DNA of 64,000 nucleotides, from the NCBI GenBank assembly GCA_958299035.1, contig CATQJL010000316.1, forward strand, positions 17,151,676 to 17,215,675, written 5' to 3'. Every line of letters begins with the position of its first letter. Position 1 is the stretch's first letter. The notes below the pieces were generated by a model. That model was not told the DNA's origin, did not search any database, and saw only the letters and a program-made list of their open reading frames with translations. Shown here piece by piece: positions 20,542-32,179 of this stretch. The DNA comes from Cylicocyclus nassatus (Eukaryota; Nematoda; Chromadorea; Rhabditida; Strongylidae). The translations under genes were made by a program, and so were the position numbers.

Positions 20542-23041
20542 ACAAAAGTATATGCCCTAGATGCATCGCAAAAATGGTGCAGACAAAAGTAGGCGTAACC
20601 TTTACATCCCCAATATGCACATCCACACTGCAGACTACCCGTAGTCAGCTGCGCTGCAAGGTGCGCTGCAGTTGCGTAACAGATGTGTATAACTTTGTGT
20701 AGAAGATTATCTAGCAGTTTTAGCACGTACAAAATGCGCTGAAGTAGGCACTGAAAGCTAGAAGAAAACCTTCCTTAATAACCCACCCAACAATTGACAT
20801 AGAACAATTAAGTTACGACACTTGTTCACTACGTACAGATGAATGGCACCGGATAAGTGCCCTGCGGGTACTGTATAAGGCATAAGTTTCAATTCGCATT
20901 GACAATTTTCAACTCAAAAGTTTGTCGTTCATCAAACTATTTACCGAAAAATGTTATATTATATAAAAGCCTCTTATTTCTTCATTAGACATGTGACTTC
21001 ATGTGCAAACAAAACATTGATTGTAAGATGACAGATTTGTGAGAATGCATTGTTTGGCCACGTCAAAAAAGAGAAAAAATGACTTAAGATGTGATGAACA
21101 TCTAGTTAATAACATTGAGTTAATTCATAATTGATAATAATTAATTTATAATTCATATTTAATGTATTATATAATTAATGACTCACTGTGATAGGCTGTG
21201 TGACCAGGCAGAGAGGAACGAAAATTTTCGTAAACGGCGGGTCAGCAAACGGCAAAAAGTTTGTGGTCGATTCTTGATTCTCAAAATAATAAACAAAAAA
21301 CAAAACAAAATAAATACCTATTTCCGTTTCGTTCCTACTCACTATACGGAAATTAGGCAAAGTGTACGATCTTCCCGGAACTCATCAGTAGTGAAGGAAG
21401 ACCGTAACTAGTAAGTCATAAAGAAGAAAACAGAAGAAAGAAAGGAAGAAAAATTAAAAATTATACTTATAGATTAGATAGCTGTGTTAGCGATCATCCA
21501 CTTGCTATTGTTATTCTAAAGTAGTGCTCCTTAGCATTATATATAATGGACTAGGAAGCTTGGTGGAAACTATTAGAAGAAAGGAAAGAATAGCTACGAA
21601 AATAACAAAAAGAAATAAAAAGAGTGTAATAAGGATATGGCCTATTGTGTTGAACTGAATTTAAATTCAAAAATTTTCGCGCGTAGCAGCTGGTAAGGCT
21701 GGTTATCCTAGGAGCACGTTACTCACATATTCAATTCACGTTTATTATTAGGTTGTCCGGAAATTAATGCCCGTTTTGAATTTCAACCGCACTAAATCAT
21801 ACACTTCTCATCACTAAATAGGTTGCAAAGTACCATTCGATAGAGCAAGGCAAGCTCTACCAGATGGCCATCTTGCTTTTGCAATAGCTCTCATCCATCT
21901 CGAGTTTCGAGCCAAAAACTAAAAAGACTCAGCAGTCCGAAAAATCGAAAAAAATCGTAACTCAGTTCATAAAAAACCTACAAAAATTCTAACTTGTTCA
22001 CGCAAACACTATCCACATAAGACATCAATATACGCCGTTGCCGTATTTTTTTCTCTGGTAGAAACCAAGAAAACGGAAATTTTCATGCATTTGCCAAAGT
22101 GATGCTGTGCCGTCCCCACATAGGTAATTGTATACCACAAGCCTGTAGAAGTACAGACTTAAATTTTCAGCTCTCTACAAGCTTTAGTTCTCGAGAAATT
22201 TGAATTTTAGCTTGGACCACCTAACTGGGGAAAGCTATATTCGGTATTTCTCAAGAACTAGAGCTTGTAGAGAGCTGGAAATTTAAGTCTGTACTTTTAC
22301 AGGCTTGTGGTATACAACTACCTATGTGGGGACGCCACATCATCACTTTGGCAAATGCATGAAAATTTCCGTTTTCTTGGTTTCTAACAGAGAAAAAAAT
22401 ACGGCAACGGCGTATATTGATGTCTTATGTGGGCAGTGTTTGTGTGAACAAGTTAGAATTTTTGTAGATTTTTTATGAACTGAGTTACGATTTTTTTCGA
22501 TTTTTCGGACTGCTGAGTCTTTTTAGTTTTCGGCCCGAAACTCGAGATGGATGAGAGCTGTTGCAAAAGCAAGATGGCCTTCTTGTAGAGTTTGCTTTGT
22601 TCTATCGAATGGTACTTTGCAACCTATTTAGTGATGAGAAGTGTATGATTTAGTGCGGTTGAAATTTAAAACGGGCATTAATTTCCGGACAACCTAATAC
22701 TTGTTGAATAAAAAATTGGAAATTACAGTTATATCTACTTAGTATTTATTATTGTGCTTACAATGAGAGTAATATGTTACATACAATTGTATATTTTTAG
22801 TGATATATTTATGTTTCATATTTACTGCATATATATTATTATTTATTTACATATTTATTTTTAAAATTACATATTTTGATTTTATAAAAGTTTGGTTTTG
22901 TTTATCGCAGTTAATAATATCCACATATGTGAATAATAGTCTTTAAGTTCTATAATAATGTATACATATATTTGTTATGTATTCTAGTAGAATTGAGCAT
23001 TAGAAAATAGATTTTATTATATGTAGGAGTTCATCATCTGT
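20542..23041. repeat. Palindrome B, left arm
   Basis: Reverse complement of 24198-28087 apart from two insertions in the right arm. The outer edge (ACAAAAGTATATGCCC at 20542) pairs with 28072-28087. The inner edge at 23041 pairs with 24198. The arm carries a 950-bp mariner-type MITE also present in the other arm. Its outer edge directly touches palindrome A with no intervening base. Confidence 0.92.
21748..22697. mobile_element. Fold-back mariner-type MITE, TTAGGTTGTCCGG family (left-arm copy)
   Basis: 950 bp between TA dinucleotides, with TIR TTAGGTTGTCCGGAAATTAA. Almost the whole element is one long hairpin: the left half (to about 22210) is the reverse complement of the right half, with few mismatches and only a short loop. 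It has no coding capacity. The copy at 25223-26172 is the duplicated partner; diverged relatives lie at 55307-56240 and 58045-58980. Confidence 0.9.
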
Positions 23042-24239
23042 TCATCATCATCATTCATCAATAAATAAACACACACAAATATGCCAGACTTTTGGACTGA
23101 AGCAAATCAATAATGCTGCTATACCTATTATATATTGCGTACCTAAGTTACATAAAGATCCTATAAAATTTAGATTCATTACAGGTGCACATAGTAGTAG
23201 CATTAAACCAGTATCTATAGAGCTAACTAACATACTAGTGTTTACCAAAAGGCATTTTAGGAACTACATAAACTCCATTAAAACCAGAAATAAAGATTAC
23301 ATCGGTTACTGGTCTATAGATGATATAAACATAAGCAGCAAATTAGAACATATAGAATTAAGCAACATGAAACTCTTCTCTGCAGACTTTACTGACATGT
23401 TTACCAACTTGCAGCATAGTACCATACATAAAAATATGGCAAAAATTTTTAAATTGTGTTTCAAAAATGCAAATAAAAAGTATTTAGCATATAATGGTTT
23501 TAACAGAGTAATTTATAGTAATGAAACAACTAATAACAAATACAGATACTATGACATTAATGACTTACTATACCTAGTTGACTACGTTTTGAATAATAGT
23601 TACTGTATGTTCGCAGACAACCTCTATGTTCAAATAAAGGGAGTTCCACAAGGAGGGAATGTTAGACCTATTCTTGCAGATTTAACTCTTTCATACTTTG
23701 AGTATCAGTTTTCTAAAAATAATATGATAGGAAAAAAGTTTTTCCCTTTTAGATATATGGACGATATACTTATTATACATAATAAGCAAGATAAAGAAAT
23801 AAATAATATATTAACACAAGTCTACGAAAACTCTTTGAAGTTTGAAACTACTAATCCTAATCAATTCAGTTGTTGTTATCTAGACCTAGAATTATGTATA
23901 GCTAATAACAGAATCATAACAAAACTATATAACAAAACAGAGAGCTTCAAAAACCATGTAATTAGATTTCCACATGTCACTTCTTGTATTTCCATACAAG
24001 TCAAAAAAGCAACCATATATACGGAAACTTTGAGAATTGCTCGCACCTGTTCCTTACTAGAAGATTTCATAAATAGAATCCACAAACTTAAGACGCAACT
24101 CAAAGAAATCGGCTATCAAGAAGATATCATTTTAAACTCTATGTTCAGATGTATACATAAGAATAAAATCATTATCACCAAGTATTGCATCAGTGGTACA
24201 GATGATGAACTCCTACATATAATAAAATCTATTTTCTAA
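23042..24239 (+). CDS. Penelope-like reverse transcriptase, 5'-truncated
   Basis: The frame is open from 23004, but 23004-23041 belongs to the palindrome arm, so coding sequence proper starts at 23042, mid-gene. Visible motifs: CVPKLHKDP near 23136 (the PK.HK box of Penelope-like RTs), SADFTDMFTNL (motif A, Asp at 23385), VQIKGVPQGGNVRPILADL (motif B), FRYMDDILII (motif C, YMDD at 23754), then a YLDLELCI strand and a NKTESFKNHVIRFPH thumb-like region. A C-terminal helical segment ends at TAA 24237-24239. All catalytic residues are present and the frame is unbroken for about 400 codons. An N-terminal region and a GIY-YIG endonuclease, expected in many Penelope-like elements, are not seen. Codon use is very AT-rich. 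The last 14 codons lie within the right palindrome arm. The exact subfamily is unresolved. Confidence 0.8.
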
Positions 24240-24407
24240 TGCTCAATTCTACTAGAATACATAACAAATATATGTATACATTATTATAGAACTTAAAGAC
24301 TATTATTCACATATGTGGATATTATTAACTGCGATAAACAAAACCAAACTTTTATAAAATTAAAATATGTAATTTTAAAAATAAATATGTAAATAAATAA
24401 TAATATA

Positions 24408-25086
24408 CAGGGTGTCCCAAAAAAATGTGCCTACTGTTTGATTGTTAATAACTCTCTTGTAATGAAGTCTTTCGAAAAGCTTCAGGTACCGTTTTGTACA
24501 GCTGGCTTCAGCTTAGACTTACAGTATGCAACGGATCGCCGATCACTCTTCGTTACTGTAGGATTACGGTGGAAACTTCAAGCATATGGTATCAATTTGA
24601 AAAAAGCTGCCGTTTCAAAAACTTTCAAAAAAATGTGAAGAATTGTGTAATAGGGTTTCCATGGACGCTCAGTTCAAGATTCAACTATGTACAAGATTGC
24701 GAAGCTTTCTAAACAATGTAACAGCAATTTTTGGGAATATTGGAAAAACGGCCGGTACTGCTTACCACGCATAACTTTTTAATAAAGCGTTATAATAAAT
24801 TGCGAACTTCACACTTAGAATCCGCATCTCTAATTAGCCCAGCGTAAAAGTTTTCAGGTCGTCTTTTTCCTTTCTTAGGCAAAATATGGCCTTTCATGGC
24901 TTAAAACCCTCTTGAAAGTTCCTACCGTAATCCTACAGTAAAGAAGAGTGATCGGCGAACCGTTCCATACTGTAAATCTAAGTTGAAGCCAGCTCTACAA
25001 AATGGTATCCAAACCTTCTTGAAAGACTTCATCGCAAGTGAGTTATTAACAATCAAACAGTAGGCACATTTTTTTGGGACACCCTG
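24408..25086. mobile_element. MITE CAGGGTGTCCCAAAAAAATG, right arm only
   Basis: 679 bp with TIR CAGGGTGTCCCAAAAAAATG extending to about 45 bp, flanked by TA (24406-24407 and 25087-25088). The left arm has the empty site with a single TA (about 22830). The interior carries the inverted block CTTCGTTACTGTAGGATTAC, shared with the family at 8874-9550. Confidence 0.9.
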
Positions 25087-25222
25087 TATATGCAGTAAAT
25101 ATGAAACATAAATATATCACTAAAAATATACAATTGTATGTAACATATTACTCTCATTGTAAGCACAATAATAAATACTAAGTAGATATAACTGTAATTT
25201 CCAATTTTTTATTCAACAAGTA

Positions 25223-26172
25223 TTAGGTTGTCCGGAAATTAATGCCCGTTTTAAATTTCAACCGCACTAAATCATACACTTCTCATCACTAAATAGGTTG
25301 CAAAGTACCATTCGATAGAACAAAGCAAACTCTACAAGATGGCCATCTTGCTTTTGCAACAGCTCTCATCCATCTCGAGTTTCGGGCCGAAAACTAAAAA
25401 GACTCAGCAGTCCGAAAAATCGAAAAAAATCGTAACTCAGTTCATAAAAAATCTACAAAAATTCTAACTTGTTCACACAAACACTGCCCACATAAGACAT
25501 CAATATACGCCGTTGCCGTATTTTTTTCTCTGTTAGAAACCAAGAAAACGGAAATTTTCATGCATTTGCCAAAGTGATGATGTGGCGTCCCCACATAGGT
25601 AGTTGTATACCACAAGCCTGTAAAAGTACAGACTTAAATTTCCAGCTCTCTACAAGCTCTAGTTCTTGAGAAATACCGAATATAGCTTTCCCCAGTTAGG
25701 TGGTCCAAGCTAAAATTCAAATTTCTCGAGAACTAAAGCTTGTAGAGAGCTGAAAATTTAAGTCTGTACTTCTACAGGCTTGTGGTATACAATTACCTAT
25801 GTGGGGACGGCACAGCATCACTTTGGCAAATGCATGAAAATTTCCGTTTTCTTGGTTTCTACCAGAGAAAAAAATACGGCAACGGCGTATATTGATGTCT
25901 TATGTGGATAGTGTTTGCGTGAACAAGTTAGAATTTTTGTAGGTTTTTTATGAACTGAGTTACGATTTTTTTCGATTTTTCGGACTGCTGAGTCTTTTTA
26001 GTTTTTGGCTCGAAACTCGAGATGGATGAGAGCTATTGCAAAAGCAAGATGGCCATCTGGTAGAGCTTGCCTTGCTCTATCGAATGGTACTTTGCAACCT
26101 ATTTAGTGATGAGAAGTGTATGATTTAGTGCGGTTGAAATTCAAAACGGGCATTAATTTCCGGACAACCTAA
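25223..26172. mobile_element. Fold-back mariner-type MITE, TTAGGTTGTCCGG family (right-arm copy)
   Basis: Inverted duplicate of 21748-22697. It has the same 950-bp length and near-identical sequence, and TA on both sides. Confidence 0.9.
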
Positions 26173-26383
26173 TAATAAACGTGAATTGAATATGTGAGTA
26201 ACGTGCTCCTAGGATAACCAGCCTTACCAGCTGCTACGCGCGAAAATTTTTGAATTTAAATTCAGTTCAACACAATAGGCCATATCCTTATTACACTCTT
26301 TTTATTTCTTTTTGTTATTTTCGTAGCTATTCTTTCCTTTCTTCTAATAGTTTCCACCAAGCTTCCTAGTCCATTATATATAA

Positions 26384-27093
26384 CCAGTGCGTCACCTCTG
26401 CTTCGCAGAGGTTCGCACTGGCCCTAATTTCTGTATGCCTAACTCATTCCCGCATAATAATGACATTGAAGCTCACCGAGCCATGCAGGCTATCACGAAT
26501 GGTTTGTAAACAACTACTCATTCCCAGAGCTTTTTTGTGTGAGATCGGTATTTTCGCGTGGATGAAACTTTTTCGAGAAGAATTAATTCGAATTTGAATT
26601 GGTTTTTGGACTTTCTATGATCTGGTAGTCGCCATAACGACAATAACCACCGTGGACTACACCCCTGTGCAAAAATCTTCTCAAACGATCAGGTAAAATA
26701 TTGGCAAATTGAACATTTATGCAACTTATTCTTTTTGGCGCCATTTTCGTAGACTAATCAACTTTAGTCCAATTTTTTGGGTTAACGTCCATGGCTTGCA
26801 CATTAGCTTGTCAAACGTATCCATGATTTCGTAATAAATGTTGGTACCGGCCCAATTTTGCTGGTCAGAAGCCAAGTGGATCCGTTTGAGGCGCAATTTT
26901 CAACGGACCCGCTCAACGGATCCGCTCATGTTTTTGCATGGTGGGCTTTCACGCAGGTAGCGTGCGCTGTGCAAAATTTGGGCTTAAAACGTTGGCTGGA
27001 ACACGCTCTACGAATTTCGTAACGGACAGACAGACACACGCACACACACACAAAAAAACGTAAACACCCTTAGCCCGTTATTATAAGTTATGA
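26384..27093 (-). mobile_element. Non-autonomous Helitron, 710 bp
   Basis: On the minus strand the element starts TCATAACTTATAATAACGGG and ends GACGCACTGG (CTRR type, CTGG). It is inserted between host A and T with no target duplication. A hairpin (CCTCTGCGAAGCAGAGG) lies just before the 3' end. The left palindrome arm shows the intact empty site (CCTTAGCATTATATATAATG near 21531-21550), fixing both ends to the base. It encodes no Rep/helicase. A short TG tract sits about 50 bp from the 5' end. Confidence 0.9.
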
Positions 27094-28087
27094 TGCTAAG
27101 GAGCACTACTTTAGAATAACAATAGCAAGTGGATGATCGCTAACACAGCTATCTAATCTATAAGTATAATTTTTAATTTTTCTTCCTTTCTTTCTTCTGT
27201 TTTCTTCTTTATGACTTACTAGTTACGGTCTTCCTTCACTACTGATGAGTTCCGGGAAGATCGTACACTTTGCCTAATTTCCGTATAGTGAGTAGGAACG
27301 AAACGGAAATAGGTATTTATTTTGTTTTGTTTTTTGTTTATTATTTTGAGAATCAAGAATCGACCACAAACTTTTTGCCGTTTGCTGACCCGCCGTTTAC
27401 GAAAATTTTCGTTCCTCTCTGCCTGGTCACACAGCCTATCACAGTGAGTCATTAATTATACATTAAATATGAATTATAAATTAATTATTATCAATTATGA
27501 ATTAACTCAATGTTATTAACAAGATGTTCATCACATCTTAAGTAATGTCATTTTTTCTCTTTTTTGACGTGGCCAAACAATGCATTCTCACAAATCTGTC
27601 ATCTTACAATCAATGTTTTGTTTGCACATGAAGTCACATGTCTAATGAAGAAATAAGAGGCTTTTTATAATATAACATTTTTCGGTAAATAGTTTGATGA
27701 ACGACAAAATTTTGAGTTGAAAATTGTCAATGCGAATTGAAACTTATGCCTTATACAGTACCCGCAGGGCACTTATCCGGTGCCATTCATCTGTACGTAG
27801 TGAACAAGTGTCGTAACTTAATTGTTCTATGTCAATTGTTGGGTGGGTTATTAAGGATGGTTTTCTTCTAGCTTTCAGTGCCTACTTCAGCGCATTTTGT
27901 ACGTGCTAAAACTGCTAGATAATCTTCTACACAAAGTTATACACATCTGTTACGCAACTGCAGCGCACCTTGCAGCGCAGCTGACTACGGGTAGTCTGCA
28001 GTGTGGATATGCATATTGGGGATGTAAAGGTTACGCCTACTTTTGTCTGCACCATTTTTGCGATGCATCTAGGGCATATACTTTTGT

Positions 28088-29240
28088 AAAAGCAAAGGTT
28101 TCAACGAATTAAGGTAGATTGAAGCTTGCACGTCTTTTCTGCTACTTGCATTCAATTGTGTTGGTGCTTATAAAAACCATCAAACTTTCAGACTTTGATG
28201 ACTGTGAATTTTTTTCTTATCCTCAAACGCCTACCTTCTTTTAGTACGAACTTTGCTTGAACATTGCCGGAAATTTATTCTTCTATGCGTTTTTAGTTGA
28301 AAGTCTGCTTACCTCTACTTTTGGATTCGAGAGTGAGTGATAATTTGATAAAGCAAAGCAAGCCTCACAAATTGGCTTTCTAGCATTCGCAAAAAGTTGG
28401 TCCACGTGAAGCTTAAAGCCAAAAATGAACTCTCGATTGCCCAAAAAATATCTCTGCTAAAAATCCTTCTAACCTCTTGTACTCTCGCGTATGTTCTCGC
28501 ATCATAGACTAAAAATAGAGGAACGGAAACAAGTCAAAATCAAAAATCCAACAGATCTTAGGGGTTTTGTTTCGATATTTGTTGGATTTTAAGGCTTGTA
28601 AAAGGCTTATCCATGATAATCATACCTCCACAGATATTGGATAGAATTCATTTAAAAAAATCTGGCATGCTTTGCCAATCTTTGTTTCGTCGATTCTAAC
28701 CATTGAATAATATAGATATTATGACTACCTGAACCACCTGAGAAGATGAATCCCGCAAATTTTTACAAATCGAAACAATTTTCCTTGCACTTTCGGGCTT
28801 TTGAACTTTTAGATTTCGGCTTGAAACTTTATGCGGATAAAACATGGTCATAAGGTTTGAAGGCCATTCTGTTAAGCTTGCTGTGTAGTCCACTCTCCTG
28901 ACTATTGAGAGAATATGAGAAGAAATGATTTATATCGCTAATTAAGTATGAAACGAGATGGGCCACCTAATATGCCAAAAATCAAGGAAAATCGAAATTG
29001 TGTATTTACATCGCGAGTCTGCAAATACTTACCGCTGCGCTTATGCTTTATTTTGAAGCAATGGTATAACTGCAACTAAAAGCGCGCTGCAATTTGTCCA
29101 AAACTGAAGACTAAAACTTCATATCGAAGAGCAGATACGAAGTCTGATATGCAGTCAAGTTGTTATTTTGTAATTGAGATCGCCTCTTCAGTATCAAACC
29201 ATTTCTTCAACAGAAATGGAACATATTCAAAAGCTATCTT
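28088..29240. other. No gene; traces of a decayed mariner-type MITE
   Basis: Between about 28290 and 28975 the order of short motifs (AAAGCAAAGCAAGC, a TTTCGGCTTGAAAC-like block inverted, and GGCCACCTAATA at the right) recalls the TTAGGTTG fold-back family, but too much is lost to define ends. No coding signal was seen. Confidence 0.35.
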
Positions 29241-31121
29241 CAGTGACCGCGCCAAAAAGCTGCGGACAAGCCTCCCTCCCTTTTTCATCGCTCTTCTTCA
29301 AAGAGAAAACAAGGATGAAAAAATGTAATAATTGCATGAGGTGATAGAGCTCTTCAAGATCTACAATCTACACTTTGAGCTTTTTGAGAAACATGTGTTC
29401 TAAAAATTTTGAGAATTCTTTTTTAAGAAAAGTCCGAAAATGGCCGCGTCACAATGTTGCGGACAATAATTCTTCGAACGCAAAAATTTTCTTTTGAGTC
29501 CTATTTTGAAGCGGAAACACAAGTTATCCGGACGGGTAAGCATACTACTATACAGAGCTCGTCAAGAACTACACATTATTTATGATTGCTTGCCCAAAAA
29601 ACGCAAGCTTGAGTTTTATTTTGCTTTTTTCAAAAAATAACTTCTAATTTCCTTTATCAAGCCAAATTTCTTCACACGGAAACCTGTTCAAGACATCCCA
29701 AGAAAGCCGTCTGGATAAATTAGGTGCTCTTTGCCATCCTCTATGCATCGGACATGTGCTGATGAGTTTCTTTGCTGAAAATGGCCCTTGGCAGTGCTTG
29801 CACATGACCCTGCCTGCACCTCACCACTGACTTGTACCGCTTTACAGGCTTGTAACTCGGCCTGCAGTCAATATTTGAGCCTGCAATTAGGCTCATTCGA
29901 AAGAACGAGACTTTCTCTACACGATGGTGTGCAAATGAGTTGAGATTGAGAAATATCAGAGATTTGACGGATGAGATGAAAAAGTGCAGCCTCAGAGGTG
30001 ATTGGAGTGAAAGCTCTTATGAACACCAGAACAGTCTTAGAGCCTCGAAATGGATCTATTACAAGAAAATTGACAGTTTTAAATTTCCAGGATGAAATTG
30101 GTAGCGAAAGGAACTCTCTTCAACTTTAGCTGAAAAGTGTGCTTAGACCACAACTGGAGCTAAAGTTGAAGAGAGCTCCTTCCGCTACCAATTTCATCCT
30201 GGAAATTTAAAACTGTCAATTTTCTTGTAATAGATCCATTTCGAGGCTCTAAGACTGTTCTGGTGTTCATAAGAGCTTTCAAAAAAATTGACAGTTTCAA
30301 ATTTCCAGGATGAAATTGGTAGCGAAAGGAGCTCTCTTCAACTTTAGCTGAAAAGTGTGCTTAGACTACAACTGAAGCTGCTCTCTACCACCCCATCCGC
30401 CAAATCTCTGAAATTTCTCAAACTCAACTCATTTGCACACTGTCGTGTAGAGAAAGTCTCGTTCTTTCGAACGAGCCTAATTGCAGGCTCAAATATTGAC
30501 TGCAGACCGAGTTACAAGATTGCAAAGCGGTACAAGTCAGTGGTAAGGTGCAGGTAGGGTCATGTGCAAGCACTGATAAGGGCCATTTTCAGCAAAGAAA
30601 CTCATCAGCACATGTCCGATGCATAGAGGATGGCAAAGAGCATCTATTTTATCCAGATGGCTTTGTTGGGATGTCTTGAACAGGTTTCCGTGTGAAGAAA
30701 TTTGGCTTGATAAAGGGAATTAGAAGTTATTTTTTGAAAAAAGCAAAATGAAACTCAAGCTTGCGTTTTTTGGGGAAGCAACCATAAACAGTGTGTAGTT
30801 CTTGACGAGCTCTGTATAGTAGTACACTTACCCGTCCGAATAACTTGTGTTTCCGCTTTAAAATAAGACTCAAAAGAAAATTTTTGCGTTCGAAGAATTA
30901 TTGTCCGCGACATTGTGACGCGACCATTTTCGGACTTTTTTAGAAAAGGATTCTTAAAATTTTTAGAACACGTGTTTCTCAAAAAGCTCAAAGTGTAGAT
31001 TGTAGATCTTGAAGAGCTCTATTACCCGATGCAATTATTACATTTTTTCATCCTTGTTTTCCCTGAAAAAGAGCTATGAAAAAGCGAGAGGGGTTTGTCC
31101 GCAACTTTTTGGCGATCACTG
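29241..31121. mobile_element. Large fold-back element, CAGTGAYCGC TIRs
   Basis: The left end CAGTGACCGCGCCAAAAAGC and the right end GCAACTTTTTGGCGATCACTG are inverse. Inverted similarity continues inward for more than 900 bp on each side, for example AGCTTTTTGAGAAACA paired with TGTTTCTCAAAAAGCT, and TTGTGACGCG paired with CGCGTCACAA. The right end is followed by TA. It has no transposase frame. The centre (30062-30370) holds extra copies of one segment. Confidence 0.8.
30062..30370. repeat. Triplicated core segment, orientations + / - / +
   Basis: A block containing TGACAGTTTTAAATTTCCAG, TGAAATTGGTAGCGAAAGG and TCTTCAACTTTAGCTG occurs directly at about 30067-30145. It recurs inverted at about 30155-30230 and directly again at about 30286-30362. 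Confidence 0.85.
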
Positions 31122-31394
31122 TAGGTTTAGTAAGTGTTTCTCAGTTTCAGTATGGGTCTTTAACTCAAAATAGGGGAATGCAATTTTTCCCTAAAACTTT
31201 TAGGTATTTCAGTATATGGCTGCTATATCACTTTATCTTGCCGATGGTTATCACGCCGACTAACAATTTTGTGGCGAAAACAGTCCTTCGGTAGGAGATA
31301 GTTCAGATCATGAAAAACATGCACAGTTATTTGGTGAACGCATGAATGGCGAGGTAGTTTTCTTTTTGATTCGGTTAGTCATAAACTATTTTTG
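31122..31394. other. No gene seen; spacer between two mobile elements
   Basis: Single-copy-looking sequence between the large fold-back element and the MITE unit. No gene or element end was recognised. Confidence 0.4.
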
Positions 31395-31449
31395 TGTTAT
31401 AACACTTCATAACAGCAAACAAACAGACATTATAATATATATTATATAA

Positions 31450-32096
31450 CACGGTCTCCCAAAAGTAAGTACACCTTTTTAATCGTTGATATCTTTCCTC
31501 CCCTTTCGTCTCTTTTCGCCTTTTGGTACCATTCTGTAAAGGAGGCTTCAACTTAGATTTACTGTAAACGAATGACCGTTCGCCCTTCATTACTGCAGGA
31601 TTACTGTAGAAACTCTGGCAAGATTTTGCCTCGGAACAAAACCAAACGAGCCGAATACCCTTGTGCTATGGTCGTGGAAGCCGCTGATTTTAATTACGAA
31701 ATTTCCACTTTACTGTGATGCTTCTTTCAGAGTTATCCCAGGTAAACCGTAAAAACCGAATTCTTAGCATTTGTCAGGAATGCAATTACACCATCAAAAA
31801 AGCTGAAAACACTCGCAATAAATTGTGCAGTAGAATCAGCGTGCGCGAAAACCCTAGTATACAACTTTTCAAATTTTTTGAAAAAGTTTTGTCAGATGGC
31901 ATATTTCTTAATGATTCCACATGCTGAAAACTCTTACCGTAATCCAACAGTAACGAAAGGCGATCGGTGATTTGTTCGATACTGTAAATCTAAGTGAAGC
32001 CTTCTCTGCAGAATGGTACTTGACTGGCAAAAAAAGACCCATTGGGAAGAAGAGATATTGGCGATTAAAGTGTGTGCTTACTTTTGGGACACCATG
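31450..32096. mobile_element. MITE of the CAGGGTGTCCCAAAAGTAAG family, decayed TIRs
   Basis: Ends read ACGGTCTCCCAAAAGTAAGT at the left and ACTTTTGGGACACCATG at the right. The internal inverted block (ACTGCAGGATTACTGT near 31590, ACCGTAATCCAACAGT near 31938) matches the family at 8874-9550. It has no coding capacity. Confidence 0.75.
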
Positions 32097-32179
32097 TATA
32101 TAAGATTGATTTGAACAAAACATTATGATTATAAGAATTTATAACAATTCATGACAGCAAGCAAACAGACATTATAACA

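Larger units (their letters stand above)
24198..28087. repeat. Palindrome B, right arm (with two insertions)
   Basis: Partner of 20542-23041. It contains the reverse transcriptase's last codons and 3' flank, and has gained a MITE (24408-25086) and a Helitron (26384-27093) that the left arm lacks. Outside these insertions the match is near-perfect. Confidence 0.92.

Noticed and set aside
23051..24103. Minus-strand frames across the reverse transcriptase
   Set aside because: They are shadows of the + strand gene; the RT motifs are only on the + strand.
2164..28087. A dumbbell (closed-hairpin linear) molecule integrated into the chromosome
   Set aside because: The arm/loop order fits, but any two abutting palindromes give this order. 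Loops of 3.8 kb and 1.16 kb of single-copy DNA are far from hairpin telomeres, and no replication or telomere-resolution gene is present.
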